A stretch of DNA of 64,000 nt from Rhodocyclaceae bacterium. GTDB taxonomy: Bacteria; Pseudomonadota; Gammaproteobacteria; Burkholderiales; Rhodocyclaceae. Shown piece after piece: positions 12,078 through 20,903 of this stretch; within the stretch, counting starts at the first letter, position 1; every line of letters begins with the position of its first letter. The notes beneath the pieces were generated by a model. That model ran no database searches and had not been told where the DNA came from. It was given only the letters and a program-made list of their open reading frames with translations. Where the stretch lies: assembly GCA_019455325.1 (NCBI GenBank), contig JACFMQ010000005.1, positions 269,017 through 333,016 of the forward strand. Reading direction: 5' to 3'. Made by a program: the position numbers and the translations under genes.

Positions 12078-13764
12078 GTCGTACCTCCGCTTCGCCGACG
12101 ATGCCCGCCGCCGGCAGGCGGACGTCGTCGTTTTGCTCCTTCCGCCGCAGGCGGCGGGCGGCCACCGCCGCCAGCAGGCCGCCGACGAGCAGGGAGAGAT
12201 CGAGGCCGGCCACCGGCCAGTAGGGCTCGGCCAGGGTTTTGAACAGATGGTCGCCGGTCGTCGCCCAGTTGAGCAGCACCGCGGCCGGCGCCAAGCCGGC
12301 GATCGCCCAGCACTGCTCGCGCCAGGCCGGCGCGATGCGGCCGGCGGCCACCGGCGCGCTGCGCCAGAAGGCGTGCGCCATGGCCAGCAGCCAGACGCCC
12401 CAGAAGACGTAGCGTTCCACGTCGCCCCGGCCGGGCCAGCCGGCCGGCAGGCTCTCGGGCAGCAGGCGGTTGGCGATCAGGATGCCGAGCGTGGCGATCA
12501 GCATGCCGGTGACCGTGGTCGCGGCCAGCGCATCGACTGCGCGCGCGCCCTGTCCGCCCGCCTGCGCATGCTGCCGCTTGCGCTTCTCGACGAAGAAGAT
12601 GAAGCCCGTGGCGATGCAGACGCAGCCCGCCAGGCCGCCGAGCACGTACAGCCAGCGCAGCAGCCAGTGGCGGAAGTGCTGCAGGTGCAGACCGGTGAGG
12701 AAGGTGTTGATGCCGTCCACCGCCGTGCGCGGCGGATCCTCGCGCAGCAGCTCGCCGGTGCTGGCCTTGAAGTGGATGCCTTCGCCGACCAGCGCGATGC
12801 GGTCGGTGCCGGCGCGGTAGACGCTGACGTAGCCGTTGGCGTCGCCGACGTGCTGCACGGCGAGGAAGCCGACCTCGCCGGCCATGCCGCGCGTCGCCCA
12901 GCGGCGCTGCGCTTCCGCCACCATGGCGTCGACCGAGGCGAGCGGGGCGGGTACGCCGGCGCGGTCGTGCGGCAGCCCGGTGTTCTCGGCGTCGTGCTTC
13001 TCGTGCAGTTCGTGCAGCGGTTCGAGCTGGGTGTGCCCGACCGGGAAATAGATGCCGGCGAAGATCACCAGCCCGGTGAAGGCGAAGAAGAAGTGGAAGG
13101 GCAGCGCCACCACGCCGGTCAGGTTGTGCAGGTCGAGCGTGCCGCGCTGGATGTTCCGCCAGGGGCGGAAGGTGAAGAACTCGCGGAAGATCTTGCGGTG
13201 CATCACCACGCCGCTGATCAGCGCCACCAGCATGACCAGGGAAGCCAGACCGACGATCCAGTAGCCCAGGTTCATCCAGTGGAGGGTCAGGCTGTAGTGC
13301 AGCGGATAGAAGAAGCGGCTGCCGATCTTGAGGCGGTCGTCGGGCAGCGCGGCGCCGGTGCGCGGGTCGATGGTCCGGTTGGCCCAGATGCTGGTTTCCG
13401 GCTCCTTGGCGTTGGGCACCTCGTAGCCGGCGAACAGGCCGAGGACGGGATCGCGGTGGGTGGTGTAGGCGCCCCACCGTATCGGCGTGTCGAAGCGTTC
13501 GGGCAGCGGGCCGTTCACCCGCTCGCGCATGCGCTCGATGCTGTCGGCCGAGGGCTGCATGCGCTCGAAGACGGGCCGCAGCATCCTGTCGAACGAGGGC
13601 ATGGGCTGCGGCTCGAAGCGCGACTGGGGAACGGCCCAGCGGTCGATCTCGCGGTCGAAGACGGACAGGGCACCGAAGAAGAACGCGGCCATGAGCACGA
13701 AGCCGAGCACCAGGCCGAACCAAGTGTGCACCCAGGTCATGGACAGACGGAAGCTCTTGAACAT
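12070..13764 (-). CDS. PepSY-associated TM helix protein (iron-uptake linked)
   Basis: A 564-residue inner-membrane protein of the PepSY_TM / PiuB-like family. The N-terminal helix (WVHTWFGLVLGFVLMAAFFFG) is followed by a large extracytoplasmic part, then the LHNLTGVVALPFHFFFAFTGLVIFAG membrane segment around residues 217-242. Further helices occur near 375-400, 425-440 and the C-terminus. His residues in helices (MTWVHTW, LDLHNLTG, FLTGLHLQHFRHW) suggest haem or metal binding. Relatives act in siderophore uptake, proposed as ferric-siderophore reductases; this is not proven here. It forms an operon with the DUF3649 gene (13-bp gap) and DUF3325. Confidence 0.8.
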   Translation of the reverse strand: MFKSFRLSMTWVHTWFGLVLGFVLMAAFFFGALSVFDREIDRWAVPQSRFEPQPMPSFDRMLRPVFERMQPSADSIERMRERVNGPLPERFDTPIRWGAYTTHRDPVLGLFAGYEVPNAKEPETSIWANRTIDPRTGAALPDDRLKIGSRFFYPLHYSLTLHWMNLGYWIVGLASLVMLVALISGVVMHRKIFREFFTFRPWRNIQRGTLDLHNLTGVVALPFHFFFAFTGLVIFAGIYFPVGHTQLEPLHELHEKHDAENTGLPHDRAGVPAPLASVDAMVAEAQRRWATRGMAGEVGFLAVQHVGDANGYVSVYRAGTDRIALVGEGIHFKASTGELLREDPPRTAVDGINTFLTGLHLQHFRHWLLRWLYVLGGLAGCVCIATGFIFFVEKRKRQHAQAGGQGARAVDALAATTVTGMLIATLGILIANRLLPESLPAGWPGRGDVERYVFWGVWLLAMAHAFWRSAPVAAGRIAPAWREQCWAIAGLAPAAVLLNWATTGDHLFKTLAEPYWPVAGLDLSLLVGGLLAAVAARRLRRKEQNDDVRLPAAGIVGEAEVRHG

Positions 13765-13777
13765 GCGCGTCTCCCTC

Positions 13778-14077
13778 TCAGACCAGCAGATGCTGAACCA
13801 GCGAGGCGGCCGCCGTCATCGCCGCGCCGCCGCCGGCCAGCACGGCCCACACCCGGCCCAGGCGGCGCGCGGCGAAGGCCCACAGGAACACGGCGGGATA
13901 CAGCAGGAAGGCGAGGATGCTGGACAGATGCTCGGCATCGTGGAAAGGCATGCCGAGCGCGAACAGGCCGGCCATGGACAGGGCGACGAACCCCCAGACG
14001 AAGGCATAGCCGCCGAGCAGCGCGGCGGCGATGCGCGAGACGACGAGGGTCGGGGAAAGCGTGTGGGAAACCGACAT
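13778..14077 (-). CDS. DUF3649 small membrane protein
   Basis: About 99 residues with three hydrophobic segments (RIAAALLGGYAFVWGFVAL, ILAFLLYPAVFLWAF, VLAGGGAAMTAAASLV). It fits the DUF3649 family, the usual first gene of the DUF3649-PepSY-DUF3325 set. I placed the start at the ATG at 14077 (MSVSHTL) because AGGA lies 5 nt before it; an ATG at 14083 (MNMSV) is the alternative. A Fur box lies about 60 bp upstream. Confidence 0.72.
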   Translation of the reverse strand: MSVSHTLSPTLVVSRIAAALLGGYAFVWGFVALSMAGLFALGMPFHDAEHLSSILAFLLYPAVFLWAFAARRLGRVWAVLAGGGAAMTAAASLVQHLLV

Positions 14078-14139
14078 GTTCATCCTGACGAAAGAGACTG
14101 GGCGGGACGGAGCCCCCACCTGATCGGCGTAAGTTTACC

Positions 14140-14154
14140 TGATAACAGTTATCA
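14140..14154 (-). promoter_or_regulatory. Fur box of the DUF3649-PepSY-DUF3325 operon
   Basis: TGATAAC-A-GTTATCA is a perfect 7-1-7 inverted repeat that differs from the Fur 7-1-7 consensus TGATAAT-N-ATTATCA at only two of 14 positions. It sits directly upstream of the operon, in the position expected for iron-dependent repression. Confidence 0.75.
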
Positions 14155-14189
14155 TTTTCTCCCCGTGGAGCGGCGAAAACGGAAGCGGC

Positions 14190-14270
14190 CGGAGGCGTCA
14201 GCCGGTAGCCGGCCATCAGGTCCACCACCGCGTATGCGCCCTGCGTCAGGCTCTGCCGGCTGCACCACTT
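14190..14270 (-). pseudogene. Remnant of a TonB-dependent siderophore receptor
   Basis: On the minus strand 27 codons read KWCSRQSLTQGAYAVVDLMA then GYRLTPP. The QGAYAVVDLMAGYRLTP portion matches the strand preceding the last beta-strands of FpvA/FhuE-type receptors (compare HTASGYTVLDLMGSYQFSPKL in the receptor at 17773). The similarity stops abruptly on both sides, with no start, plug or C-terminal Phe. The remnant lies just upstream of the PepSY operon, where a receptor gene often sits. Nothing else was recognised in 14155-14434. Confidence 0.55.
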
Positions 14271-14434
14271 GGTGGGTCGAGGACGTTCTGGCTGGATCGA
14301 CGAACAGGAGGCTGCGGCCTCCGGGTGGCGCGTTCCCGGCTCAAGCGTGCAGGTACGGGCGTTTCCCGGATTCCAGCGCAGGCGAATCGACTCGGCCGCG
14401 GCGACGCATGCCGGCGGCGAGTTCACGGCGCCAC

Positions 14435-15388
14435 TTACTGTTCGGTGTCGTGTTGCTGGTGCAGGTGGAAATACTGCTTCGCCACGGCGTCGTGCACTTC
14501 GCCGAGGTCGCTTTGCACCTGGTCGAGGTATTCGTGCAGCACCGTCGGCCTGATGTCGTTCGACTGCATGGCCTCGACGCGCCGCCAGGCCCGGCGCACC
14601 TTCTTCATCGCGGTGGCATGCTCCGGCAGCACCGAGAGGCAGCCCTCGATCTCGGCGAGGCAGTGCAGCACGGTGCGCGGGAAGTGCGGGTTCTTCAGCA
14701 GGTAGTCGACGACTGCGTCGGCGCGCACATGGACGTTCGCGTGCCGGCGGTACATCTGGTAGGCGGACAGGGCGTTGAGCGTGCACATCCACATGCGTTC
14801 CGTCGCCACCGTGGTGAGGGCGGGGTCGCGCGGCAGGCGCACGGCGGAATTGACGTCGATGATGCGCGTCGTCATGTCGGCGCGTTCGAGGTTGCGGCCG
14901 AGCTTGATGCACTGGTAGGCGACGTCGCGGCTCATCGAGCCGGTGAGCAGGCCGATGATCGATTCGCGCCGGCCGATGATGCCGGAAAGCACCTCGCCGC
15001 GCGGGCCGCGGCCCTGCCGGGCGCGCGCCGCGTTGTCGCGCGCGTAGAGGTAGAGGCCGTTGATGCGTTCCCACAGTTCCATCGGCAGCACTTCGCGCAC
15101 GGTGCGCGCGTTCTCGCGCGCCTGGCGGATGCTGGCGAGGATCGAGCTCGGGTTGGTTTCGTCCTCGATGAGGAAGGGCATGATGCCGTCTTCGTCGACG
15201 CCGGGGGAACGCGCGGCGAAGCGTTCGTCGAGGCCGGCGACCTTGAGCAGCACGTCCCAGCCGAAGGAGGCGTCTTTCGGCAGGTCGAGCAGTACCTGCG
15301 TCGCGCTGTTGATGAAGCGCGCGGTGTTCTCGGCGCGCTCGAGGTAGCGGCCCATCCAGTAGAGGTTTTCGGCGACGCGCGAGAGCAT
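14435..15388 (-). CDS. Alpha-E domain protein (DUF403)
   Basis: A 317-residue all-helical protein of the alpha-E family. It begins MLSRVAENLYWMGRYLERAE, the family hallmark, and has repeated RxxxN/LERAD segments (LGRNLERADMTTRIID). Alpha-E proteins are always found with circularly permuted ATP-grasp and transglutaminase-like proteins and are thought to take part in a peptide-ligating or peptide-modifying system. The ATG at 15388 overlaps the stop of the ATP-grasp gene (ATGA), so the two are coupled. Exact chemistry is unknown. Confidence 0.88.
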   Translation of the reverse strand: MLSRVAENLYWMGRYLERAENTARFINSATQVLLDLPKDASFGWDVLLKVAGLDERFAARSPGVDEDGIMPFLIEDETNPSSILASIRQARENARTVREVLPMELWERINGLYLYARDNAARARQGRGPRGEVLSGIIGRRESIIGLLTGSMSRDVAYQCIKLGRNLERADMTTRIIDVNSAVRLPRDPALTTVATERMWMCTLNALSAYQMYRRHANVHVRADAVVDYLLKNPHFPRTVLHCLAEIEGCLSVLPEHATAMKKVRRAWRRVEAMQSNDIRPTVLHEYLDQVQSDLGEVHDAVAKQYFHLHQQHDTEQ

Positions 15389-16845
15389 CAGGCGTTTCCC
15401 TCCTCGGCGTTGACGATCCAGGTGTCCTTGCTGCCGCCGCCCTGCGAGGAATTGACGATCAGCGAGCCTGCGCGCAGCGCGACGCGCGTGAGCCCGCCGG
15501 TGGTGGCATGGAGCTTGTCCGATTGCAGCACGAAGGGCCGCAGGTCGAGATGGCGCGGCGCGAGCTTGTCGCCGACCAGCGTGGGTGCGGTGGAGATCGA
15601 CAGGGTCGGCTGCGCCATGTAGTTGCGCGGGTTGGCGCGGATCAGGTCGGCGAACCGTGCGCGTTCCTCCCTGCTTGCGCGCGGTCCGATCAGCATGCCG
15701 TAGCCGCCGGATTCGTTGGCCGGCTTGACGACGAGCTCGTCGAGCTTGGCGAGCACGTGCTCGCGCTGGGCGTCGACCATGCACATGAACGAAGGCACGT
15801 TGGGCAGGATGGCGTCCTGGTCGAGGTAGTACCTGATGATCTGCGGCACGAAGGTATAGACGACCTTGTCGTCGGCCACGCCGGCGCCGGGCGCGTTGGC
15901 GATGCCGACCTTGCCGGCGCGCCAGGCGCGCATCAGGCCGGGCACGCCGAGCGCCGAGTCGGGCCGGAAGGCTTCGGGATCGAGGAAGTCGTCGTCGATG
16001 CGGCGGTAGATGACGTCCACGCGCCGCGGGCCGGAGATGGTCTTCATGTAGACGCAGTCGTCCTCGCGCACGACGAGGTCGCTGCCCTCCACGAGATCGG
16101 CTCCCATCTTCTGCGCGAGGTAGCTGTGCTCGAAGTAGGCCGAGTTGTAGATGCCCGGCGTCAGGACCGCAACCACGGGTCTCTCTCCGTCGCGTGGCGA
16201 AAGGGCGGCGAGGGTCTCGAACAGCCGCGTCGGATAGTCGTCGACGGGCAGGATGTCGCTGGCCTTGAACAGCTCGGGGAAGAGCCGTTTCATGAGCTGG
16301 CGGTTTTCCAGCATGTAGGAGACGCCCGAGGGCACGCGCAGGTTGTCCTCCAGCACATACACCGTGCCGTCCCTGTCGCGCACCAGATCGGTGCCGCAGA
16401 CGTGCGCCCAGACACCGAAACGGGGCGTCATGTGCCTGCATTGTTCGCGGAAATTCTTCGAGCCGGCCAGCACTTCGAGGGGAAACACGCCGTCCCGGAC
16501 GATTTTCTGCGCGTTGTAGAGATCGTCGATGAAGAGGTTGAGCGCGGTCAGCCGCTGCTTGAGGCCGGCGTCGATGCGTGCCCACTCCTTGCTCGACATG
16601 GTGCGCGGCACGATGTCGAAGGGCCAGGCGCGGTCGATGTTGCCCGCGTCGCTATAGACGGTGAAGGTGATGCCCATCGCCATGATGGCGGCGTCCACGC
16701 TCGCGCGGCGCGCTTGCAGTTCCGCGCAGCCGAGGCGGTCGAGATACTCGAGGAGAAGGCGCGCGGCGGGTCGCGGCCGGAGGTTCGCGTCGAGCAGTTC
16801 GTCCCATGCGCCGGGCTGGGGATAATTGGCCAGTTCGATACTCAT
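15388..16845 (-). CDS. Circularly permuted ATP-grasp protein (DUF404/DUF407 type)
   Basis: About 485 residues. Features match the circularly permuted ATP-grasp type 2 family: YSDAGNIDRAWPFDIVPR, IYNSAYFEHSYLA, VYVLEDNLRVPSGVSYML with the metal/ATP-binding Glu-Asp-Asn, and VKPANESGGYGM with the nucleotide-binding Lys and glycine-rich loop. The family is predicted to ligate amino groups to carboxylates using ATP. I chose the ATG at 16845 (MSIELANYPQ) because the upstream alternative at 16878 adds residues without similarity; the ribosome site is weak either way. It is transcribed divergently from the Anbu protease gene. Confidence 0.85.
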   Translation of the reverse strand: MSIELANYPQPGAWDELLDANLRPRPAARLLLEYLDRLGCAELQARRASVDAAIMAMGITFTVYSDAGNIDRAWPFDIVPRTMSSKEWARIDAGLKQRLTALNLFIDDLYNAQKIVRDGVFPLEVLAGSKNFREQCRHMTPRFGVWAHVCGTDLVRDRDGTVYVLEDNLRVPSGVSYMLENRQLMKRLFPELFKASDILPVDDYPTRLFETLAALSPRDGERPVVAVLTPGIYNSAYFEHSYLAQKMGADLVEGSDLVVREDDCVYMKTISGPRRVDVIYRRIDDDFLDPEAFRPDSALGVPGLMRAWRAGKVGIANAPGAGVADDKVVYTFVPQIIRYYLDQDAILPNVPSFMCMVDAQREHVLAKLDELVVKPANESGGYGMLIGPRASREERARFADLIRANPRNYMAQPTLSISTAPTLVGDKLAPRHLDLRPFVLQSDKLHATTGGLTRVALRAGSLIVNSSQGGGSKDTWIVNAEEGNA

Positions 16846-16943
16846 GCCCGACGTAACGCAACAAACGCGCCAGCCCAACTTTTCCTCGGCACCGACCTTG
16901 CTAGGGCCTACAATCCGCCACGATCCGACTTTCCGTACGCGCC

Positions 16944-17687
16944 ATGACCTATTGCCTCGCCATCAACGTCAACGACGGCCTCGTGCTCTGCTCCGATTCG
17001 CGCACCAACGCGGGCACGGACAACGTCAGCACCTATTCCAAGATGTTCAGCTTCGCCTGGCCGGGCGCGCGCTTCTTCGCGCTGCTCTCGGCGGGCAATC
17101 TCGCCACCACGCAGGCCGTGGTCAAGAAGCTCAGCGGCGACGTGCCCGCCGGGCTGGTGCCCAACCTCGCCACCGCCGCGACGATGCAGGAAGCCGCCGA
17201 CTACGTCGGCATGATCAGCGCCCAGGTACAGAAGCACCATGCCAGCCGCGACACCGCGAGCACGAATTTCGAGGCGACCTTCATCCTCGCCGGCCAGATC
17301 GAGGGCCAGCCGCCCGAGATGTACATGGTCTACCCGCAGGGCAACTACATCCACGAATCGTCCGGCCATCCCTTCCTGCAGATCGGCGAATTCAAGTACG
17401 GCAAGCCGATCCTCGACCGCGTCATCAAGCGCGACGTGTCGCTCGAACGCGCCGCGCGCTGCGCGCTGGTGTCGATGAATTCGACGATCCGCAGCAACGT
17501 CACGGTCGGCCCGCCCATCGAACTGCTGATCTACCGGTGCGGCGCGCTGGACGAAGGCCGCCGCCTGTTCTTCCGCGACGACGACCCCTTCGCGCGCCAG
17601 ATTTCCGAGAAATGGAACGAGGGCCTGCTCATGGCCCTCGAAAACCTGCCGCGTTTCGACTGGGAAACCCATGGGTCAGGCCCATGA
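16944..17687 (+). CDS. Anbu, proteasome-type peptidase
   Basis: A 247-residue member of the Ntn-hydrolase proteasome/HslV superfamily, of the Anbu (ancestral beta-subunit) type. It starts MTYCLAINVNDGLVLCSDSRTNAG: Thr2 is the expected N-terminal nucleophile after Met removal, and the SDSRT segment supplies the conserved Asp. Anbu forms its own oligomers without a known ATPase partner. Linkage with ATP-grasp and alpha-E genes is the standard Anbu neighbourhood and suggests work on the peptide product of those proteins. The usual transglutaminase partner is absent from this cluster. Confidence 0.87.
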   Translation: MTYCLAINVNDGLVLCSDSRTNAGTDNVSTYSKMFSFAWPGARFFALLSAGNLATTQAVVKKLSGDVPAGLVPNLATAATMQEAADYVGMISAQVQKHHASRDTASTNFEATFILAGQIEGQPPEMYMVYPQGNYIHESSGHPFLQIGEFKYGKPILDRVIKRDVSLERAARCALVSMNSTIRSNVTVGPPIELLIYRCGALDEGRRLFFRDDDPFARQISEKWNEGLLMALENLPRFDWETHGSGP

Positions 17688-17772
17688 GTACACGCATCTG
17701 CCCTATCAGGTGAAAGTGGCTTCCATCGCTTATGCAGCAAGCGCTGGATGCCTCTTTTCATGAGCGAACCAA

Positions 17773-20226
17773 TCAGAAGCGGTATTTCAGGTTGACCGCT
17801 ACCCGGCGCGGCTCGCCCCAGGCGTAGGTGCCGTAATAGCTGTACATGCTGTGGTACTTCCTGTCCAGCAGGTTGGTGACGTTGAGCGATGCCGACAGCT
17901 TGGGGCTGAACTGGTAGCTGCCCATCAGGTCCAGCACCGTGTAGCCGGACGCGGTATGGGCGATGTAGCTGCCGCTCGCGCCGTGCCAGATATCCGCCCA
18001 GGCCTTGCTTTGCCAGCGTGCGCCGCCGCCCAGCGTCAGCCCGGCCAGGTCGCCGCCGAACCTGTAGCTGCTGCGCAGGGTGATCTGGTTTTCGGGGACG
18101 TCGGTACCTGTTTTGTTGCCATCGCGACGCGCCACCTTGTGCGTGAAGCCTGCATGCACCTGCCACTGCGGGGTCAGATGGCCCACTGCTTCCAGTTCCC
18201 AGCCCCGGGTCTTGACGCCATCGACCGCCTCGTAGGCCGGGTTGCCGCTGGGGGCCTTGGCACCGGTGGAATTTGCGTAGTTGTCCTGATCCACCTGGAA
18301 CAGCGCCAGGCTGGCGTTCAGGCGCTTGTCGAAGAACTCGCCCTTCAGGCCCACTTCCACGTTGTTGCCTTCCATCGGATCGAGCGTGCGGCCCGTCACA
18401 TCCTGTGCGGTCTGCGGCTTGAAGATGGTGGTGTAGCTGGCATAGGCCGAAAGCTGCGGCGTCAGGTCATATACGACACCCGCGTAGGGAATGAACACCG
18501 ACTTGCTACCTTTTTCCGGCGCCACGCGCCAGAACTGATCCGTGAGCGAATCGTGCCGCATGGCGCGCGCGCCCAGGAGCAGTTTCAGGTCGTCGTGCGG
18601 ATTCAGGCGCAGCGTGCCATAGAGCGCGTGCTCGCGGGTTTTATAGCGTATGCGGCCGTAGCTATTGGTCCATAGCGGTTCGGGCACGTCGCCCGTCCAC
18701 TGGTAGAAGTTTCCGACCGCGCCGGCATAGCCCGCCTCTGGGCCGGAATTGTCGCTGTGCCAGTCCCGCCGGTAGCTGCCGCCGCCCAACACGAGTTCGT
18801 GCTGGCGCCCCAGCCACTGGAAGGAGCCGCTGGCCTGGAAGTCCACGGAATCTTCCTTGGCGCCGCCCTCGTAGCGGCCCAGCCACATGCCCGCGCCCGT
18901 GCCGGCGGCCGGATTGGGGTTGCCGCCGGCGATCGCGCCGACACGGTCGTCGTGCTCGGTGCTGCGGTGCGCGGTATGCAGCTTGAGCTTCCAGTCGTTG
19001 TCGAACTGGTGCTCCAGCGTGGCGAACACGCCGCTGGCGGTCGAACTCCAACTGCTCCAGCGCGCGCCGGGGTTGAAGGAGCGCGGCATGTTGGTGAAGT
19101 TGCCGTTGCTGTCGAACAAGGGGATGCCGCCATTGGCCGACCCCTTGGGGGTGGTGTCCTGCCAGTCCGCGCCCACGGTCAGCAGCGTGGCCGCAGACAG
19201 ATCGGCCTCGATGACGCCGTAAACCATCTGGCTTTTCTTGCTGTAGCGGTCCACATGGGAATCCCGGTCGCGTACGGAAGCGACGGCGCGCGCACGCACG
19301 GTGCCCGCCTCGTTCAGCGGGCCGCTCAGATCCAATTCTCCCTGGCGGTCGTTCCACGAGCCAAGGCTGGTGCTGGCATGGCCCTGGAACGTGTGCGTGG
19401 GTTTCTTGCGGATCAGGTTGATGGTCGCGCCGGGGTCGCCGCTGCTGTCCATCAGGCCCGCCGCGCCCTTGAGCACCTCGACGCGGTCGTACATGGCCAT
19501 GTCGCTGGTATCTTGTCCGCCGCTGTAGCCGCTTTGGTAGAACGCGGGCATGCCGTCGTACTGGTAGTTTCTGATGAAGAAGCCGCGCGCGGTGTATTCG
19601 TAGCGGTCGTTATCGACCGTGGTGACGCCGATGCCCGGCGTGCTTTGCAGCACGTTGTGGATGGTCGAGAGATTGAAATCGTCCATCTCCTGCCGCGTGA
19701 TGATGCTGACCGACTGCGGCGTCTCGCGCGGCGACAGGGCAAGCCCGGTGGCGGTGTTGGTGCTGCGCGTGGCGTAGCTGCCGCTGCCTTCGGTGGTGCC
19801 GTCGCGCTCGGTGTCTGCCGTTACCGTCACCGCTGACAGTTGGCTTTCCTTCGCGTCGCTGCTGATCCGCGGTACTGTCTTGAGCGCATAGTCGCCCTGC
19901 CCGCGCGGCACGGCCGCCATGCCGCTGCCGGCCAGCAGCCTGTCGAATCCCCGCTGCACGGTGTAGCTGCCTTTCAGCCCCGGCGATTGGATGTTGCGCA
20001 GGCTCGCGGCATCGAAGGAGAGCGCGACGCCGGCGCTGGCGGCGTAGCGGGCCAGCACCTCGCTCAACGGGCCGGGCGCGATGTCGAAGCTGCGCGCGGC
20101 GGCCTCGCGGGCTGGAGGCGTTTCGGCGGCATGCAGCGGCGGCGGCAGGGTCGCCAGGCCGGCGAGGCAGAGCAGCGTGCAGGAGAGGCGGAGTATGAAG
20201 GGCGGGATGTCGCGGGCTGACGGCAT
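17773..20226 (-). CDS. TonB-dependent siderophore receptor with STN signalling domain (module A)
   Basis: An 817-residue outer-membrane receptor. The signal peptide ends near LPPPLHAAE, followed by an STN domain (about 45-115; FDIAPGPLSEVLARYAAS), a plug with SIITRQEMDDFN and GDPGATINLIRKKP, and a 22-strand barrel ending in Phe (NLKYRF). It is of the FpvA/FhuE/FoxA class; the STN domain signals to a FecR-type anti-sigma partner. It is close in sequence to the module B receptor (shared GDPGATINLIRKKPT, GGIPLFDS, TTIYKPQ, GLKGEFF). Its FecR/FecI pair at 20941-22448 is separated from it by a toxin-antitoxin unit on the other strand. The cognate siderophore cannot be named. Confidence 0.92.
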   Translation of the reverse strand: MPSARDIPPFILRLSCTLLCLAGLATLPPPLHAAETPPAREAAARSFDIAPGPLSEVLARYAASAGVALSFDAASLRNIQSPGLKGSYTVQRGFDRLLAGSGMAAVPRGQGDYALKTVPRISSDAKESQLSAVTVTADTERDGTTEGSGSYATRSTNTATGLALSPRETPQSVSIITRQEMDDFNLSTIHNVLQSTPGIGVTTVDNDRYEYTARGFFIRNYQYDGMPAFYQSGYSGGQDTSDMAMYDRVEVLKGAAGLMDSSGDPGATINLIRKKPTHTFQGHASTSLGSWNDRQGELDLSGPLNEAGTVRARAVASVRDRDSHVDRYSKKSQMVYGVIEADLSAATLLTVGADWQDTTPKGSANGGIPLFDSNGNFTNMPRSFNPGARWSSWSSTASGVFATLEHQFDNDWKLKLHTAHRSTEHDDRVGAIAGGNPNPAAGTGAGMWLGRYEGGAKEDSVDFQASGSFQWLGRQHELVLGGGSYRRDWHSDNSGPEAGYAGAVGNFYQWTGDVPEPLWTNSYGRIRYKTREHALYGTLRLNPHDDLKLLLGARAMRHDSLTDQFWRVAPEKGSKSVFIPYAGVVYDLTPQLSAYASYTTIFKPQTAQDVTGRTLDPMEGNNVEVGLKGEFFDKRLNASLALFQVDQDNYANSTGAKAPSGNPAYEAVDGVKTRGWELEAVGHLTPQWQVHAGFTHKVARRDGNKTGTDVPENQITLRSSYRFGGDLAGLTLGGGARWQSKAWADIWHGASGSYIAHTASGYTVLDLMGSYQFSPKLSASLNVTNLLDRKYHSMYSYYGTYAWGEPRRVAVNLKYRF

Positions 20227-20303
20227 GGTTTTCCTCGGATAGAAATTGGACTTCTACCGGGGGCCGAAGCAGCTCGCGAAAAAGTGCACGCGGCGGCGAA
20301 AAT

Positions 20304-20340
20304 TTGTTCCGGGGTGGTTACATGCTTAGTATCATGTAAC
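20304..20340 (+). promoter_or_regulatory. Promoter and overlapping palindromic operator of the MazEF-like pair
   Basis: A -35 TTGTTC (20304-20309) and -10 TAGTAT (20327-20332) are separated by 17 bp. The inverted repeat GTTACATG-N8-CATGTAAC (20317-20340) covers the -10 box, so a bound repressor would block the polymerase. This is the layout expected for antitoxin autoregulation. Positions may be off by 1 bp. Confidence 0.6.
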
Positions 20341-20366
20341 AACACATGCAACCAATGGAAAGCACC

Positions 20367-20582
20367 ATGCCATCAATTCACGAATCAAAGGTAGCGCGGC
20401 ACCGCGAGCGGATGCGTGCGGCGGGGCTGCGTCCTGTCCAGTTCTGGGTGCCAGACACACGCTCGCCCGAGTTCACGGCGCAAGTACGCAAGCAGTGCCA
20501 GAGCCTGAAGGGCGACCCGGCAGAAGCTGAGGTTTTGCGCTTTACCGAAGAGGCCGCATCGCACGTTGAGGGCTGGGAGTGA
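20367..20582 (+). CDS. MazE-family antitoxin (DUF3018 type)
   Basis: About 71 residues: MPSIHESKVARHRERMRAAG, then LRPVQFWVPDTRS and an acidic C-terminal half. The R.HR..MRAAGLRPVQ.WVPDTR motif is that of the DUF3018 antitoxins paired with MazF-like toxins. I prefer the ATG at 20367 because GGAAAG lies just before it and the predicted transcript would start only a few bases before the upstream ATG at 20346. Its stop overlaps the toxin start, so they form an operon. Base composition is visibly less GC-rich than the neighbours, suggesting acquisition. Confidence 0.8.
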   Translation: MPSIHESKVARHRERMRAAGLRPVQFWVPDTRSPEFTAQVRKQCQSLKGDPAEAEVLRFTEEAASHVEGWE

Positions 20583-20902
20583 TGCAGCGAGGCGACCTCG
20601 TGGCGGTCTCATTGCAGGGTGACTACGGCAAACCACGGCCAGCCTTGATCGTTCAATCAGACTTGCTGACCGACCTGGAAAGCGTCGTGCTGTGTCCGGT
20701 GACAAGCGATCTGCGCAATGCAGCGTTTCGCGTCACCGTGGAACCGAATCCGGCCAACGGGCTGCGCGCGCTATCGCAAGTCATGGTGGACAAGCTTTCG
20801 ACGCTACCGCGAACCAGAATCAGCGAACCGTTTGGCCGCCTCGATGATGAGCGGATGAAAGCGATCGATAGGGCGCTCCTGCTGGTCGTTGGCCTTATCT
20901 GA
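20582..20902 (+). CDS. MazF/PemK-family mRNA endoribonuclease toxin
   Basis: A 106-residue MazF-fold toxin. Hallmarks are MQRGDLVAVSLQGDYGKPRPALIVQ at the N-terminus, with the RG and GKPRPALI segments, and LCPVTSD with the conserved Thr/Ser region. Members cleave mRNA at short specific sites and are neutralised by the antitoxin encoded just upstream. The ATG at 20582 overlaps the antitoxin stop by one base; a GTG at 20579 is possible. The pair lies on the opposite strand to the receptor module it interrupts. Confidence 0.87.
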   Translation: MQRGDLVAVSLQGDYGKPRPALIVQSDLLTDLESVVLCPVTSDLRNAAFRVTVEPNPANGLRALSQVMVDKLSTLPRTRISEPFGRLDDERMKAIDRALLLVVGLI

Positions 20903-20903
20903 C

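Noticed and set aside
16880-16943. Promoter TACAAT at 16909-16914 for Anbu
   Set aside because: No convincing -35 at the right distance; not supportable as a mapped promoter.
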